In this document: piece after piece, positions 6,009 through 7,233 of the stretch
Layout: the number at the start of each line of letters is the position of its first letter
Numbering within the stretch: the stretch's first letter is position 1
NCBI GenBank assembly: GCA_963578605.1
Contig: CAUZEA010000192.1
Location: 1-7,233 of the forward strand
Length of the DNA: 7,233 bases
DNA from: JAKVCB01 sp963578605
GTDB taxonomy: Bacteria > Planctomycetota > Planctomycetia > Pirellulales > Lacipirellulaceae
Direction: 5' to 3'
Program-made: the position numbers and the translations under genes
Notes under the pieces: model-generated
What the model was told of the DNA's origin: nothing
What the model saw: only the letters and a program-made list of their open reading frames with translations
Database searches by the model: none

Positions 6009-7046
6009 TTAGAAGATACCGTCCCCAATCGCGTGGCCATCCTTGCGATTCGCCAAGTAACCGAGCACCACCGGATCGATAGCTACGGAAAAAGCGTGGA
6101 CACCCCCATCCCCCAGTACGAACTGGCAGACGCCCGGATGCCAGCTCCCAAAACTTCGCTCACAGCCCGCCTCCGTGCAGGCCCCGCTACCCGCACTACC
6201 GTCATCGCCCCGAGAAGCTGAAAGTTGTAACGGGTTGTTCTCACCGGCAAAGCGCCCTACCATCGTGAGGTGGTCAGTGTTATAGATGCTGCAGTCCCCC
6301 CCCGCCAACGTGTTCAGTCGCCCAAGCGGGATATGTTTTTCACCTACCATCAGCTGTTTGCTCAGGCCGTCCACCATCTTCGACAAGTCAAGAAAGTGAT
6401 CACAGTGCCGTCTGTAGAGTAGCCTGTAGGGCCACGCGCCTTTGCAGTCTAGCGGATAACCTTCACGGCAGCAACGTGCAGTTACAAATGGACCAGTGGC
6501 CTTGATACCCTTTACCAATACACCGTTGCTTGAATAATCCGGATCCCACTTATCCCAGGGCCCGATGTTGTCACCCACCACACCTGCGTAATCACCCAGT
6601 GCGCCGGGCCTGTGCACTGCCCCATGTTCGGGTCTGGCCTCACACGGATCCGCACTCACTTGTGGCGGGCTGCGGCGAGTAGGGCACAAGTAGATGGACA
6701 CTTGGAACTCGATGTTCTCAGCTGCCTGGAAATGATACGGTCTTTTTTCAATTATCGGGTTGTTGGACCAGGCATCGGCAAGGGCCTGGTTTTCAATATA
6801 AGGCCAGAGCTCCTTATACCAAGTGCCGTGAGACTCATAGCGACTGGAGGGCAAATACTTGACCCGGTCATCCATCAGATGAAGAGCCAGGCCGATTTGC
6901 TTGAGGTTGTTGGAACATTCTATGCGCCGGGCGGCTTCCCGCGCACTTTGCACCGCCGGCAGCAAGAGTGCGATTAGAATTCCAATGATGGCGATCACGA
7001 CCAAGAGTTCGATAAGCGTAAAAGCTGAACGTCTTCGCTCGTTCAA
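6009..7046 (-). CDS. DUF1559 (pilin-like, SBP_bac_10) protein, 345 aa
   Basis: Residues 1-33 are a type IV prepilin-like start: Arg4-Arg6, then F9-T-L-I-E13 with the glutamate at +5 and a hydrophobic helix to about 29, followed by QSAREAARR and SNNLKQIGLA. DUF1559 hallmarks follow: LCPTRR (120-125), GDYAGV (151-156), MVDGLSKQLMVGEKH (224-238) and near the end FGSWHPG...LGDGGVHAFS (299-320). The family is greatly expanded in planctomycetes; members are thought to be exported pseudopilin-like proteins of unknown role. The residue before the predicted cleavage point is Ala8, not the usual Gly. The start is TTG at 7046-7044, which gives a typical family N-terminus but has no clear ribosome binding site. 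The frame stays open upstream, through the 21-bp array to the window edge, without another ATG, GTG or TTG. Length is normal for the family. Confidence 0.93.
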   Translation of the reverse strand: MNERRRSAFTLIELLVVIAIIGILIALLLPAVQSAREAARRIECSNNLKQIGLALHLMDDRVKYLPSSRYESHGTWYKELWPYIENQALADAWSNNPIIEKRPYHFQAAENIEFQVSIYLCPTRRSPPQVSADPCEARPEHGAVHRPGALGDYAGVVGDNIGPWDKWDPDYSSNGVLVKGIKATGPFVTARCCREGYPLDCKGAWPYRLLYRRHCDHFLDLSKMVDGLSKQLMVGEKHIPLGRLNTLAGGDCSIYNTDHLTMVGRFAGENNPLQLSASRGDDGSAGSGACTEAGCERSFGSWHPGVCQFVLGDGGVHAFSVAIDPVVLGYLANRKDGHAIGDGIF

Positions 7047-7084
7047 TGTCGGCAGTAGGCCCGGTGTGAGCGTCCGTTGCTGAC

Positions 7085-7233
7085 CACTTTGAATTCCTGG
7101 CTGGCGACTTTGAATTCCTGGCTGGCGACTTTGAATTCCTGGCTGGCGACTTTGAATTCCTGGCTGGCGACTTTGAATTCCTGGCTGGCGACTTTGAATT
7201 CCTGGCTGGCGACTTTGAATTCCTGGCTGGCGA
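7085..7233. repeat. 21-bp tandem repeat array, at least 7 units, cut by window end
   Basis: Units begin at 7085 (first base differs, C for G), 7106, 7127, 7148, 7169, 7190 and 7211, then two bases of the next unit end the window. Each unit has a GAATTC core followed by CTGGCTGGC. The copies from 7106 on are perfect. There are no unique spacers, so it is not a CRISPR array. Because 21 is divisible by three, reading frames pass through: five of six frames are open (only the plus-strand frame with CTT-TGA is closed). The edge of the array lies 38 bases upstream of the DUF1559 start codon. Confidence 0.97.

Noticed and set aside
5949..6221. Plus-strand 90-residue ORF
   Set aside because: It lies mostly antisense to the conserved C-terminus of the DUF1559 gene and shows no recognisable protein features.
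7085..7233. Tandem array as CRISPR
   Set aside because: Units are directly adjacent with no unique spacers and no cas gene is present.

Overview
The window looks like a fragment of a planctomycete chromosome, most likely from the Pirellulales and their relatives. The basis is protein style. There are large secreted proteins with autotransporter-type beta-strand repeats, a one-loop dockerin-like segment and VPEPS-type PEP-CTERM tails. There is also a short leucine-rich-repeat lipoprotein and a DUF1559 (pilin-like, SBP_bac_10) protein. That combination is characteristic of the phylum. The assignment is by pattern recognition only, without any search.

Layout: positions 1-1688 (+) hold the 3' part of a large surface-protein gene whose start lies outside the window. 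After a 200-bp gap, 1889-5158 (+) holds a complete 1089-residue paralogue. The two are tandem duplicates: base 1 aligns with base 3501, and similarity runs to the end of both genes. Identity is uneven, nearly identical over the first ~540 bases and much lower toward the 3' end, with at least one perfectly identical island. A second small promoter/operator-like gap (5159-5326) precedes a lipoprotein gene (5327-5923, +). The DUF1559 gene converges on it (7046-6009, -). A 21-bp tandem repeat array starts at about 7085, just upstream of the DUF1559 gene, and runs off the window end.

The most unusual feature is the architecture of the paralogues. Each joins two secreted proteins in one frame: module A ends in a dockerin-like loop and a PEP-CTERM segment, and this runs without a stop into what looks like a fresh signal peptide and a second module B with its own terminal PEP-CTERM. 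The junction should form a membrane hairpin (out-in, short Arg-rich cytoplasmic loop, in-out). It suggests either a surface polyprotein cut by exosortase and signal peptidase or a bivalent anchored protein. A 15-bp repeat inside the first membrane segment differs in number between the copies (2 versus 3).

No tRNA, rRNA, CRISPR array, transposase or phage gene was seen. Functions are inferred at the level of surface or extracellular matrix proteins; no enzymatic role can be supported for any gene here.
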